Origin: an uncultured Bacilli bacterium
GTDB taxonomy: Bacteria; Bacillota_I; Bacilli_A; RF39; UBA660
Length of the DNA: 22,130 nt
Assembly: GCA_947628445.1 (NCBI GenBank)
Contig: CANQZX010000010.1
Location: 1 to 22,130 of the forward strand
Direction: 5' to 3'
Positions 1-7,111 of this stretch are shown in pieces. Made by a program: the position numbers and the translations under genes. How positions within the stretch are numbered: position 1 is the stretch's first letter; each line of letters opens with the position of its first letter. A model generated the notes under the pieces. The model saw only the letters and a list, made by a program, of their open reading frames with translations, was not told the DNA's origin and ran no database searches.

Positions 1-111
1 CGTTAGAAATCATAGTACAATGCAGTTATAAAACTTTTTGCTTGCGCAAAAACTTTCATAACTTGCTATACATTATAACACAAATATTTTGTTTTTCCTA
101 TTTTCTTATGA

Positions 112-137
112 AAAAAGATACACTAAAGTATCTTTTT
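112..137 (-). terminator. Intrinsic terminator of uvrA, overlapping its stop codon
   Basis: On the minus strand a 10-bp perfect stem (AAAAAGATAC / GTATCTTTTT) encloses a 6-nt loop and runs into a T stretch at about 116-111. The uvrA stop codon TAG (125-123) lies inside the loop, so the terminating ribosome sits directly on the hairpin. The stem is AT-rich, and because it is palindromic with A/T flanks it could also work on the plus strand. Confidence 0.7.
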
Positions 138-2921
138 CAAAAATTCGCCGGTATAAGAATGCGGATTTTTGGCCACTTCTTCGGGAGTACCCGTGGCTAC
201 AACCTCACCACCAAAGGCCCCACCATCGGGACCTAGATCAATAATGTAATCTGCCATCTTGATAACATCCAAATTATGTTCAATGACAATCACAGTATCG
301 CCATTATCGACAATCCGATTTAAGATGACTAATAACTTTTTAATATCATCGATATGCAAACCCGTCGTCGGTTCATCTAAGATAAATAACGACTTACCCG
401 TGGCTTTCTTTTGTAGTTCTTTAGAAAGTTTAACTCTTCCGGCTTCTCCGCCGGATAAAGTTGGCGCCGTTTGCCCTAATTTAATATACGATAATCCCAC
501 ATCCATCATAACTTTTAATTTATTATATATTTTAGGCACATTTTCAAAAAATTTAATGGCCTCACTTACCCGCATATCAAGAACCTCACTAATATTTTTG
601 CCTTTAAACTTAATTTCGAGCGTTTCTTTATTATATCTTTTACCCCCACAAAGTTCACAAGGAACATAAACATCCGCTAAAAAATGCATTTCAATTCTTT
701 TGACACCATCGCCCCAGCAGGCCTCACACCGGCCACCCTTAACATTAAAGGAAAAACGACCTTTATCATAGCCCCGGAGTTTGGCTTCTTTCGTTTGGGC
801 AAATAAATCCCGAATATCATCAAATACCCCAACATAGGTGGCCGGATTACTACGAGGAGTTCGTCCAATCGCATCTTGGGTTATTTGAACCACTTTATCA
901 ATATTATTTAATCCTAAAACTTTTTGACATTTACCCGGGATTTCCCGACTCTTATATAATTTTTGGGCCACCGTTTTATACAATATTTCGTTAATTAATG
1001 ATGATTTACCACTTCCCGATACGCCTGTCACACAAACAAACTTACCTAACGGAATTTCCACATCAATATTTTTTAAATTATTTTCGGCCGCCCCTTTAAT
1101 TGTAATTTTTTTCCCATTACCTTTTCTTCTTTTAGCCGGAACTGCAATTTTTTCATCCCCGCGGAGGTATTTACCCGTTAAACTATGGGGATTATTCATA
1201 ACCTCTTCGGGGGTACCCGCGGCCATAACCTCACCGCCATATTCCCCTGCCCCGGGTCCAATATCGACTAAATAATCCGCAGCCAGCATAGTATCGGTAT
1301 CATGTTCCACCACAATTAAAGTATTACCTAAATCGCGCATTTCTTTTAAACTATTAATTAACCGTTCATTATCTTTTTGGTGTAAACCAATACTTGGTTC
1401 ATCTAAGACATATAATACCCCCGATAATTTACTACCGATTTGGGTGGCTAATCTTATCCGTTGAGCCTCACCTCCGGAAAGGGTTCCGGCACTCCGCGTT
1501 AAAGTTAAATAAGATAAGCCTACATTAATTAAAAACTCTAACCGCGATTTAATTTCTTTAATAATTAAATCACTTATTTCTTGTTCTTCACTCGTTAATT
1601 TTAAATTACAAATAAAGGTATATAGATCACTAATGGCCATATCCGTTAAATCAAAAATATTTTTCTTATTAATATAAATAGATAAAACTGATTCTTGTAA
1701 TCTTTTACCACCACAAGTTGGACAAGGCATTTCCACTATATAATTATCTAACCATTCTCTAATCCAACTACTTTTAGTTTCCATATAGCGTCTTTCTAAA
1801 GCGGGAATAATGCCTTCGTAAGTATTTGTCGTATTTCGGGTATTCCCATTTTTAGAAACATAATTAAACTCTAATAAATCATCAGTGCCATATAACAGAT
1901 AATCCAGTTTTTTACGCGGAATATTTTTAATAGGCATATTCATATCAATTTTATATTTTTTACAAACTGTTTCTACCTGCGTCGCATAAGTGGTACTATC
2001 TAAACTTAAAGCCGTAATAGCCCCACCTAAAATAGATTTTGTTTTATCCGGAATAAGTAAATCTTCACTAATTTTTAATTTCGTTCCTAAGCCCTTACAA
2101 TCTGGACAAGCCCCATAAGGTGCATTAAAAGAAAATAACCGCGGTTCTAATTCGGGAATCGAATAATTACATTTTAAACAAGCATATTTTTCACTCATTA
2201 AGATTTCTTCATCAGAAGTGGCAATGACAACCTTACCATCAGCCCGTTTAGTACTTTCTTCAATGGCTTCAAATACCCGGCCCCGTTCTTCGGGCGCAAT
2301 CGTAATTTTATCAATAATTAAATCAATATTATCTTTAATATTTTTTTCCATACTAGGAGCTTCACTAATTTTTACAATTTCGCCATTAACTCGAATTTTC
2401 GTAAAGCCTTCTTTTTGTAAATTTTCGATTAAATCTTTATGCGTACCTTTTTCCCCATGAACAATTGGCGCCATAATCATCACATTTTGGCCCGATAATT
2501 CCATTACTTTTGAGGTCATTTCATCAATACTTTGACTTTTAATCGGAATATGATGGTTCGGACAATAAGGAACGCCAATTCGGGCAAATAAAAGCCGTAA
2601 ATAATCGTAGATTTCGGTAATGGTACCCACCGTTGACCGCGGATTTTTATTAGTCGATTTTTGATCAATTGAAATACTGGGACTTAAGCCTTCGATGGAA
2701 TCAACATCTGGTTTTTCAGACACCCCAATAAATTGTCTAGCATAAGCCGACAAACTTTCCACATAACGCCTTTGACCTTCGGCATAAATCGTATCGAAAG
2801 CCAAACTACTTTTGCCACTCCCAGAAACCCCAGTCATTACAATTAATTTATTTTTGGGTAATTCCAAATCAATATTTTTTAAATTGTTTTCCCGAGCTCC
2901 TTTAATAATAATCTTATCCAT
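123..2921 (-). CDS. uvrA: UvrABC excinuclease subunit A
   Basis: UvrA is the damage-sensing ATPase of bacterial nucleotide excision repair; it dimerises, loads UvrB at lesions and then leaves. The 932-residue product is full length. Both ABC modules are intact: Walker A GVSGSGKSS at residues 31-39 and again near 630, signatures TLSGGEAQR near 481 and TLSGGEAGR near 824, and Walker B LDEPSIGLH and LDEPTTGLH. Zinc-finger cysteine pairs are visible near 246-275 (CLKC...CPDC) and 733-758 (CEAC...CELC). The second signature has Gly where UvrA normally has Gln. The ATG at 2921 follows AGGAAGTG at good spacing and overlaps the end of the upstream gene by 8 bp, so the pair is probably translationally coupled. 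Transcription seems to start at 3527-3499 and stop at 137-112. Family assignment is secure. Confidence 0.98.
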   Translation of the reverse strand: MDKIIIKGARENNLKNIDLELPKNKLIVMTGVSGSGKSSLAFDTIYAEGQRRYVESLSAYARQFIGVSEKPDVDSIEGLSPSISIDQKSTNKNPRSTVGTITEIYDYLRLLFARIGVPYCPNHHIPIKSQSIDEMTSKVMELSGQNVMIMAPIVHGEKGTHKDLIENLQKEGFTKIRVNGEIVKISEAPSMEKNIKDNIDLIIDKITIAPEERGRVFEAIEESTKRADGKVVIATSDEEILMSEKYACLKCNYSIPELEPRLFSFNAPYGACPDCKGLGTKLKISEDLLIPDKTKSILGGAITALSLDSTTYATQVETVCKKYKIDMNMPIKNIPRKKLDYLLYGTDDLLEFNYVSKNGNTRNTTNTYEGIIPALERRYMETKSSWIREWLDNYIVEMPCPTCGGKRLQESVLSIYINKKNIFDLTDMAISDLYTFICNLKLTSEEQEISDLIIKEIKSRLEFLINVGLSYLTLTRSAGTLSGGEAQRIRLATQIGSKLSGVLYVLDEPSIGLHQKDNERLINSLKEMRDLGNTLIVVEHDTDTMLAADYLVDIGPGAGEYGGEVMAAGTPEEVMNNPHSLTGKYLRGDEKIAVPAKRRKGNGKKITIKGAAENNLKNIDVEIPLGKFVCVTGVSGSGKSSLINEILYKTVAQKLYKSREIPGKCQKVLGLNNIDKVVQITQDAIGRTPRSNPATYVGVFDDIRDLFAQTKEAKLRGYDKGRFSFNVKGGRCEACWGDGVKRIEMHFLADVYVPCELCGGKRYNKETLEIKFKGKNISEVLDMRVSEAIKFFENVPKIYNKLKVMMDVGLSYIKLGQTAPTLSGGEAGRVKLSKELQKKATGKSLFILDEPTTGLHIDDIKKLLVILNRIVDNGDTVIVIEHNLDVIKMADYIIDLGPDGGAFGGEVVATGTPEEVAKNPHSYTGEFLKKIL

Positions 2922-3435
2922 GGTAACACTTCCTAATTAACTTTTGGACATCTTCATAATCCTCTTTATAGATATTTTCATAACCCATTTGGTAATATAA
3001 TAAAAGCCGCATCATTTCAAAATTGTCATGCAATTGGCTTATAAAAAGCTTTAATTCTTCTTCGGCCAAATGAGCATTGTTAATAAAAATTTTTTGATTA
3101 TAGGGAATATCGGCCAATATATTGGCGATAATTTCTTCCCGGGTTAAGAAATGTTTAATCGTTATTTTTTCCACGGCATACATATCGTAAACGCCCCGAT
3201 AATCATCCTCAGCAAGATAATGCTTATGACCAAAACCTTGCACCGATGCCACTTTTACCGCTTCCGCGGGATAATAATAACTATAAACATGGGCTAAATG
3301 GGTACAAATATGATATCCTCCTTGATAAAATTGAATAGGTTGCTTCGTCACATAAGTTTTTCCTTCTTCAAACTTTTTGCCATGAATATTCGTTTGATCT
3401 AAATTAAATGCTTTAAATCCTTCAATTACTTCCAT
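2914..3435 (-). CDS. Small unknown protein coupled to uvrA (DUF7666-like N-terminus)
   Basis: A 173-residue soluble protein of unknown function with no signal peptide or membrane segment. The first ~100 residues (GFKAFN at 6-11, then an EEGKTY stretch and a GGYHIC stretch) resemble, from memory, the DUF7666 family of small phage and bacterial proteins (pattern GFKxFxxDxxxxGxxFExGKTY...GxHxC). The C-terminal ~70 residues look helical and are rich in Leu, Glu and Tyr. The gene overlaps uvrA by 8 bp and shares its promoter, so it is the first gene of a two-gene unit and its expression is tied to uvrA. A role in DNA repair would be a guess from position only. The start follows GGGAGAAG at normal spacing. 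Confidence 0.75.
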   Translation of the reverse strand: MEVIEGFKAFNLDQTNIHGKKFEEGKTYVTKQPIQFYQGGYHICTHLAHVYSYYYPAEAVKVASVQGFGHKHYLAEDDYRGVYDMYAVEKITIKHFLTREEIIANILADIPYNQKIFINNAHLAEEELKLFISQLHDNFEMMRLLLYYQMGYENIYKEDYEDVQKLIRKCYHG

Positions 3436-3498
3436 TTAATTTCTTCTCCCTTATTAATGTTGCCCAATTTAAAAATATTAAACATCTTAACGTTAAAT

Positions 3499-3527
3499 AG
3501 TATAATAAAAAACTGAAATTTCCGCAA
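3499..3527 (-). promoter_or_regulatory. Sigma-70 type promoter for the 3435/uvrA unit
   Basis: On the minus strand: -35 TTGCGG (3527-3522), 17-bp spacer, -10 TATACT (3504-3499). The start codon at 3435 is about 64 bp downstream of the -10. The -35 begins just past the T-tract of the preceding operon's terminator, so the two units are packed back to back. Confidence 0.6.
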
Positions 3528-3528
3528 G

Positions 3529-3552
3529 AAAAAAATACCATTACGGTATTTT
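3529..3552 (-). terminator. Intrinsic terminator of the pilin/VirB2-like operon
   Basis: An 8-bp perfect stem AAAATACC / GGTATTTT (3552-3545 with 3539-3532), 5-nt loop, followed on the minus strand by seven T residues (3535-3529, partly overlapping the stem). It lies 10 nt after the stop codon of the last gene of the operon. Confidence 0.75.
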
Positions 3553-3562
3553 CAGTTTTTAA

Positions 3563-3967
3563 TTAATCAACGTAATAACGGCAAGTTCCTTCTTCAGATG
3601 ATGATCCTTTGCGTGGATGTTCAATACATTCCCGACAAATCTTATAATCATCAGCTAATTCAGATTGGAAACTGCCAATTAAAGCAAATACCGCTGATAC
3701 AATCGTTGGAATAAAGAATATAACAATTGCTGCGATTACTCGCCATAATAATTTAGTAGCTGATTTACTAACTGCTTTATCTTCACTCGAAATAACGGCT
3801 TTTCCTAAATCAATCATTCCTAAGATAATTAAAATAATCGGAATAACGATTTTTAAAACCATTAACACAATTCCTACAAATTGCCATAAAACTGCCGTAT
3901 TAGCACAAAAACCATTAGTTTCTCCTGGTTGAACTACTGCATCAGCTAATAAACTTAGATATCCCAT
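3563..3967 (-). CDS. VirB2/TrbC-like two-helix membrane protein (copy 2)
   Basis: A 134-residue protein with two membrane helices (about residues 28-60 and 75-98) joined by a short charged loop containing EDKAVSK. This is the topology of VirB2/TrbC pilins of type IV secretion systems. It is a clear paralogue of the neighbour at 4054-4467: both share WQxxGxVxMVLKI, the EDKAVSK loop and IVIFFIPTIV. The C-terminal tail carries a CxxC pair (CREC) and a further Cys, suggesting a disulphide or metal site outside the membrane. The ATG follows AGGAGAG. A separate promoter lies in the 86-bp gap upstream, so this copy can be made independently of the rest of the operon, as expected for a subunit needed in excess. 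The VirB2 assignment rests on topology, size and neighbourhood, not a catalytic motif. Confidence 0.65.
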   Translation of the reverse strand: MGYLSLLADAVVQPGETNGFCANTAVLWQFVGIVLMVLKIVIPIILIILGMIDLGKAVISSEDKAVSKSATKLLWRVIAAIVIFFIPTIVSAVFALIGSFQSELADDYKICRECIEHPRKGSSSEEGTCRYYVD

Positions 3968-3994
3968 TTATACCTCTCTCCTTCATATATCAAC

Positions 3995-4024
3995 ATTTTA
4001 ACCTAATTTTAGGCCTAATGTCAA
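3995..4024 (-). promoter_or_regulatory. Internal promoter in front of the second VirB2-like gene
   Basis: On the minus strand: a consensus -35 TTGACA (4024-4019), 18-bp spacer, -10 TAAAAT (4000-3995), about 28 bp before the ATG at 3967. The AGGAGAG ribosome binding site lies in between. The spacer contains the small palindrome CCTAAAATTAGG. Confidence 0.55.
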
Positions 4025-4053
4025 CTAAATAATACGAACTTGACACAAAATAA

Positions 4054-4467
4054 TTATAAATCTCGTTCGCTATCCCTAACTATCGTATTCCTGGCATCAC
4101 TCACTGGAAATATTTCACTCCCCACACCAGAAGTATCACATTTTTTCCGCGGACTTGTTATACAATTCAAACAATTATTGTAATCCGATTTAAAGGGTAA
4201 AAAAGTTTCCATTAGACTAAATAAAGCATTAACAATCGTCGGAATAAAGAAAATAACAATACCGACCACAAACTTTTTAATAAAAGATGCGGCTTGTTTA
4301 CTAACTGCTTTATCTTCCCCACTTATCATGGCTTGAGCTAAACCAATGGTTCCCCAAATAATTAAAATTACGGGGACTAATATTTTTAAAACCATGATTA
4401 CATAACCAATAGTTTGCCAGATTGTTGCCGTTTTCCGACAAAAATTAATTTCCATTAATAATCTCAT
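4054..4467 (-). CDS. VirB2/TrbC-like two-helix membrane protein (copy 1)
   Basis: A 137-residue paralogue of the 3563-3967 product, with the same two-helix design (about residues 17-46 and 62-84) and the same EDKAVSK loop. The tail has the same CxxC arrangement (CLNC) followed by PRKKC. It is inferred to be a VirB2-like pilin or pilin-like channel subunit of the type IV secretion apparatus encoded at 10-20 kb. GGAGGT lies 3 nt before the ATG at 4467; the next in-frame ATG (4 codons later) would be too far from that site, so 4467 is preferred. It is 14 nt downstream of the TadZ-like gene and in the same operon. The two copies differ mainly in the ends, which could give alternative subunits of one fibre. 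Confidence 0.65.
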   Translation of the reverse strand: MRLLMEINFCRKTATIWQTIGYVIMVLKILVPVILIIWGTIGLAQAMISGEDKAVSKQAASFIKKFVVGIVIFFIPTIVNALFSLMETFLPFKSDYNNCLNCITSPRKKCDTSGVGSEIFPVSDARNTIVRDSERDL

Positions 4468-4481
4468 ACTACCTCCAGTTG

Positions 4482-5471
4482 CTATTTAAACACACTGAAC
4501 AATCCCTTTGAACCGGATGAGCCCATCCGACTAAAACCTAAAGTTGATAAAAAATTATATAAAACTTCATGGTCATCTATTTTATCATCTAAATTTGGAA
4601 TATTAAAGAAAATTTTACTACCACTTTCTCTTTCAAAATCCGTAATATCTTTTTCCGTTAAAGCACTCCGATTTAACACAATTTTTTGATTTTTTAATTC
4701 ATCAAATACCCGATTATTATTACGCACTAACTTATTTAATTTAATTAAGCCTGGTTCCACTAAATAAATAATTTCCCCAACGGCCGCATTAGCTTCACTA
4801 TTTAAATCAACTAAGATAACCTCACTATCACTATTTTCATTAATAAATTGACTTAAATTATCACTACTAAGCGAGGTTAGGCTTTTATCCCCAAATAAAG
4901 CAAAATCATTACCATCTACCTCAACAGCTTTAACTTTATAATTTTTGGCTAAATGATTTTTTAACATATAAACTAAAGTTGTTGATCCGGCTCCATCCGT
5001 TAAGTTTTTAAAACCAATGACTCTTTGCCCAATAAAACCTCGTTTATTATCATAAGTAAAATCATTAAATATTGGTTTTTCATCTACGGCATTTAATTGA
5101 TGATATTGGGCTACATCTTTATAAGTATTAGGATTATCAATTAAAAACTTAACCGCATTTATATCTTTAGTAAAGTTATATATCCCCATCGATACTAATT
5201 GGGATAAATACAAAGGCGCATTAACTTTTTCCGAATCATCTAACAATAAAATAATTTTCGAGGTATCAAAATTCACCGACAATTGTTGAATGACATTAAT
5301 ATTTTCGTAATTTTTAATGGCCGTGATATCAATAATCATTTTATTGTAGAAAAAATTCGTAAATTGACTAACTAAATCGTCAATGGTAAATTCCCCATTT
5401 AAATGTTTAATTACATCAATATCTAAATTAGCAAGTAAGCCTTGATTTTTATTGGAAATTATTACATTCAT
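4482..5471 (-). CDS. TadZ/CpaE-like atypical MinD-family protein
   Basis: A 329-residue soluble protein with two parts. Residues 1-115 look like an atypical receiver domain (the LLLDD and GIYNF stretches match positions conserved in CpaE/TadZ N-termini). Residues 145-315 look like a MinD/ParA-type ATPase domain. The P-loop is degenerate: TDGAGSTT (158-165) replaces the deviant Walker A pattern KGGxGKTT, so both lysines are lost; LVDLNS (220-225) occupies the place of the second acidic motif. TadZ/CpaE proteins position Tad/Flp pilus machines at a cell pole and some are known to have unusual Walker A motifs. Here it sits between pilin-like genes and VirB2-like genes, so I infer a localisation or assembly factor for this apparatus. 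No Tad motor ATPase gene is nearby. Whether it binds nucleotide is unknown. Confidence 0.6.
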   Translation of the reverse strand: MNVIISNKNQGLLANLDIDVIKHLNGEFTIDDLVSQFTNFFYNKMIIDITAIKNYENINVIQQLSVNFDTSKIILLLDDSEKVNAPLYLSQLVSMGIYNFTKDINAVKFLIDNPNTYKDVAQYHQLNAVDEKPIFNDFTYDNKRGFIGQRVIGFKNLTDGAGSTTLVYMLKNHLAKNYKVKAVEVDGNDFALFGDKSLTSLSSDNLSQFINENSDSEVILVDLNSEANAAVGEIIYLVEPGLIKLNKLVRNNNRVFDELKNQKIVLNRSALTEKDITDFERESGSKIFFNIPNLDDKIDDHEVLYNFLSTLGFSRMGSSGSKGLFSVFK

Positions 5472-5488
5472 TTTTTAACCTCTTTTCT

Positions 5489-5968
5489 TTATTTCGTAAG
5501 GCGATAGTTACTACCCATAAAGGAATTAGTTCGCCCATCCACGCGAAATGTGGTAATTTCGCCCACTACTGGTAAATTAAACTTATAAAATAAGGTAATG
5601 TCATAAACTATAGCATCACTATGACTTGTTTCTAATTTATTTTCTTTAAAACAATAATAATATTTTTTGCCACTTTGGGCCATTTCATATTCACCCGTTA
5701 GATTAGTTGCTCCATAATAATCAGTTTCACAAGAACCCGTCGTCCGATAAGAATTATTTGTTAAGTAATTATTTATAATTTCTTGAGATCCCGTTCCTTC
5801 ATCCGTATTTCGCGTAATTCCTTCATATTTTTCAATCATGGTTAAGACCTCATTTTTTAAGGTATAAGCCTTCGAATAACTAATAACTAGCGTTAAGAAA
5901 CAAGCAAAGATTAAGATAAAGATAATGATTAGTTGAAATGTCCAAGTAGAACCGATGGCCTCTCTCAT
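5489..5968 (-). CDS. TadE-like pseudopilin candidate (B)
   Basis: A 159-residue protein with a very short N-terminus (MREAIGS), one long hydrophobic helix (residues 9-31) and an extracytoplasmic domain. This is the layout of TadE/TadF-type minor pseudopilins, though no family motif proves it. It is paralogous to the product of 5965-6486: both have YRTxGxC, then a Cys-containing middle, then an (F/V)FYxxxLPV...E segment and an (D/R)G(R/E)T stretch. The start overlaps the previous stop as ATGA (5968-5965), so translation is coupled. The N-terminus M-(K/R)-E-(A/S) is shared with all four pilin-like proteins of the operon, suggesting common processing or recognition. No Lys/Arg-rich prepilin leader is visible. 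Confidence 0.5.
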   Translation of the reverse strand: MREAIGSTWTFQLIIIFILIFACFLTLVISYSKAYTLKNEVLTMIEKYEGITRNTDEGTGSQEIINNYLTNNSYRTTGSCETDYYGATNLTGEYEMAQSGKKYYYCFKENKLETSHSDAIVYDITLFYKFNLPVVGEITTFRVDGRTNSFMGSNYRLTK

Positions 5969-6486
5969 GCTTCCTCACATAAATTGGCAGCTCCGGCAAA
6001 AAGTAATTTAGTTTCGCCTCGCGTTTTAAAATCATAAGCTTCGCGAATAACCGGTAAATCTAATTGATAGAATACCTCGACTTGATAATAATAACTATTA
6101 ACAGAATCGCCACTGGCGACTTTATTACCTAAAATACTGCTTAAATATTTATCAGCATTCGCTGTCACCGGCATACATTTAATACAAATAGAAGCTCGAT
6201 CGCCAGCATTAACTTTGGAACCATCTCTTTGGAAGCCCGTATAACCTTCACTACATTTTCCAATAGTCCGATAAGCTGTACTATCAATTGTAGCTACAAT
6301 GTCCTCACTTAAATTACCATCACTTGTTAAAAACTTTCCATCATTAAGTTCAATAATATTCGTAATTTCATCTTTAACGCCAAAGGCATTAGCATTATTT
6401 ATTGTTAAACACATAATCGCCGTGAATAACAAAATAAACAAAATAACGATTTGAAATATGCTAACCGCACTAATTGACTCTTTCAT
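5965..6486 (-). CDS. TadE-like pseudopilin candidate (A)
   Basis: A 173-residue single-span protein: MKESIS, then a hydrophobic helix at about residues 10-31, then a ~140-residue exported domain with cysteines in GKCSEGY and CIKCMP stretches and a FYQLDLPV segment. It is paralogous to the downstream gene. It ends in TGA, overlapping the next ATG by 4 bp, which is good evidence that TGA is read as stop in this organism. It is 8 nt downstream of the second Flp-like gene. Tad-like pseudopilin is an inference from size, topology and operon; the protein could equally be a surface subunit peculiar to this lineage. Confidence 0.5.
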   Translation of the reverse strand: MKESISAVSIFQIVILFILLFTAIMCLTINNANAFGVKDEITNIIELNDGKFLTSDGNLSEDIVATIDSTAYRTIGKCSEGYTGFQRDGSKVNAGDRASICIKCMPVTANADKYLSSILGNKVASGDSVNSYYYQVEVFYQLDLPVIREAYDFKTRGETKLLFAGAANLCEEA

Positions 6487-6494
6487 CTAACCCA

Positions 6495-6731
6495 CTATCC
6501 TTTATATACACATTCAAATGATTCGCCACCATCAATCGAACAATAGCAATTGCCATTGTGATCTTTGCGCGTCTTATCATCACATACACAAGTTGCTTTA
6601 CTACATTGTGATTCAGCTTCAAAATTATGTTTAATTATTGGCCATAAATAACTGAAAAAAAAGGTCATTAAGACCCCCACAGCGATAACTACAATAACCG
6701 TACTATTTAGTTCCCCTGTAGCTTCTTTCAT
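6495..6731 (-). CDS. Flp-like small pilin candidate, Cys-rich (copy 2)
   Basis: A 78-residue protein: MKEATGELN, one hydrophobic helix (about 10-33, ending in WP), then a 45-residue tail with six cysteines (CSKATCVC, CYC and a final C). It is a tandem paralogue of the gene at 6740-6982: the first nine residues are identical and the FF...WPxI helix end is shared, while the tails diverge apart from cysteine spacing. Size and layout match small Flp-type pilins, but the usual Flp leader with a G/ATAIEY cleavage motif is absent. The high cysteine content suggests disulphide-stabilised exposed tails. Only 8 nt separate it from either neighbour. Confidence 0.5.
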   Translation of the reverse strand: MKEATGELNSTVIVVIAVGVLMTFFFSYLWPIIKHNFEAESQCSKATCVCDDKTRKDHNGNCYCSIDGGESFECVYKG

Positions 6732-6739
6732 ATAAAAAC

Positions 6740-6982
6740 CTACTTGTTAGTGTTTTTTTCAATATAACTTTGGCAATCTATTTTTTGAGGGTTATTATCT
6801 TCATCAAAGTATGTACAATTATTTCCCTCAGCATCACAATCTCGTGCAGATGCACAATAAGTACTTTGCTTAATGTTATTTTGAATGCCTGGCCATATAA
6901 AAGCATAAAAGAATGCTCCTACTGCCGCAATTGCTACAACTGTTACAACTGTCATATTTAATTCACCAGTCGCTTCTTTCAT
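6740..6982 (-). CDS. Flp-like small pilin candidate, Cys-rich (copy 1)
   Basis: An 80-residue protein, the first gene of the pilin-like operon. It has MKEATGELN, a hydrophobic helix at about residues 10-31 (rich in Val and Ala, ending FIWPGI), and a polar tail with four cysteines (STYC, RDCD, NNCTY, IDCQSY). The helix-first layout with a tiny N-terminus resembles mature type IV pilins more than a secreted protein with a signal peptide. AGGAGG lies 8 nt before the ATG at 6982 and a near-consensus promoter lies just upstream, consistent with an abundant major subunit. The pilin role is inferred from size, layout and neighbours. Confidence 0.5.
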   Translation of the reverse strand: MKEATGELNMTVVTVVAIAAVGAFFYAFIWPGIQNNIKQSTYCASARDCDAEGNNCTYFDEDNNPQKIDCQSYIEKNTNK

Positions 6983-7009
6983 TTATATATCCTCCTTTAA
7001 TATAAACTT

Positions 7010-7038
7010 ATTATACCCATTATTTTTTAAAATAGCAA
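7010..7038 (-). promoter_or_regulatory. Promoter of the pilin-like/TadZ-like/VirB2-like operon
   Basis: On the minus strand: -35 TTGCTA (7038-7033), 17-bp spacer, perfect -10 TATAAT (7015-7010), about 27 bp before the ATG at 6982. AGGAGG (6996-6991) lies between. This would drive at least the six genes from 6982 down to 4054. Confidence 0.65.
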
Positions 7039-7111
7039 TAAATAAAGCCAATATAAACGCCTAACTTTATGGAACTTTACACAAAAATTGTAAAAATTAT
7101 GCTTCAAATTA

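Noticed and set aside
35..52. Hairpin TTTTTGC-TTGC-GCAAAAA near the left edge
   Set aside because: No adjacent T-run and no gene context on the left; too weak to call a terminator.
5965..5968. Alternative genetic code with TGA as tryptophan
   Set aside because: TGA ends the 5965-6486 gene in a classic ATGA overlap, and tryptophans in conserved proteins use TGG.
7060..7111. Terminator after the M29 gene
   Set aside because: Only a 6-bp TTTACA/TGTAAA stem without a T-run is present.
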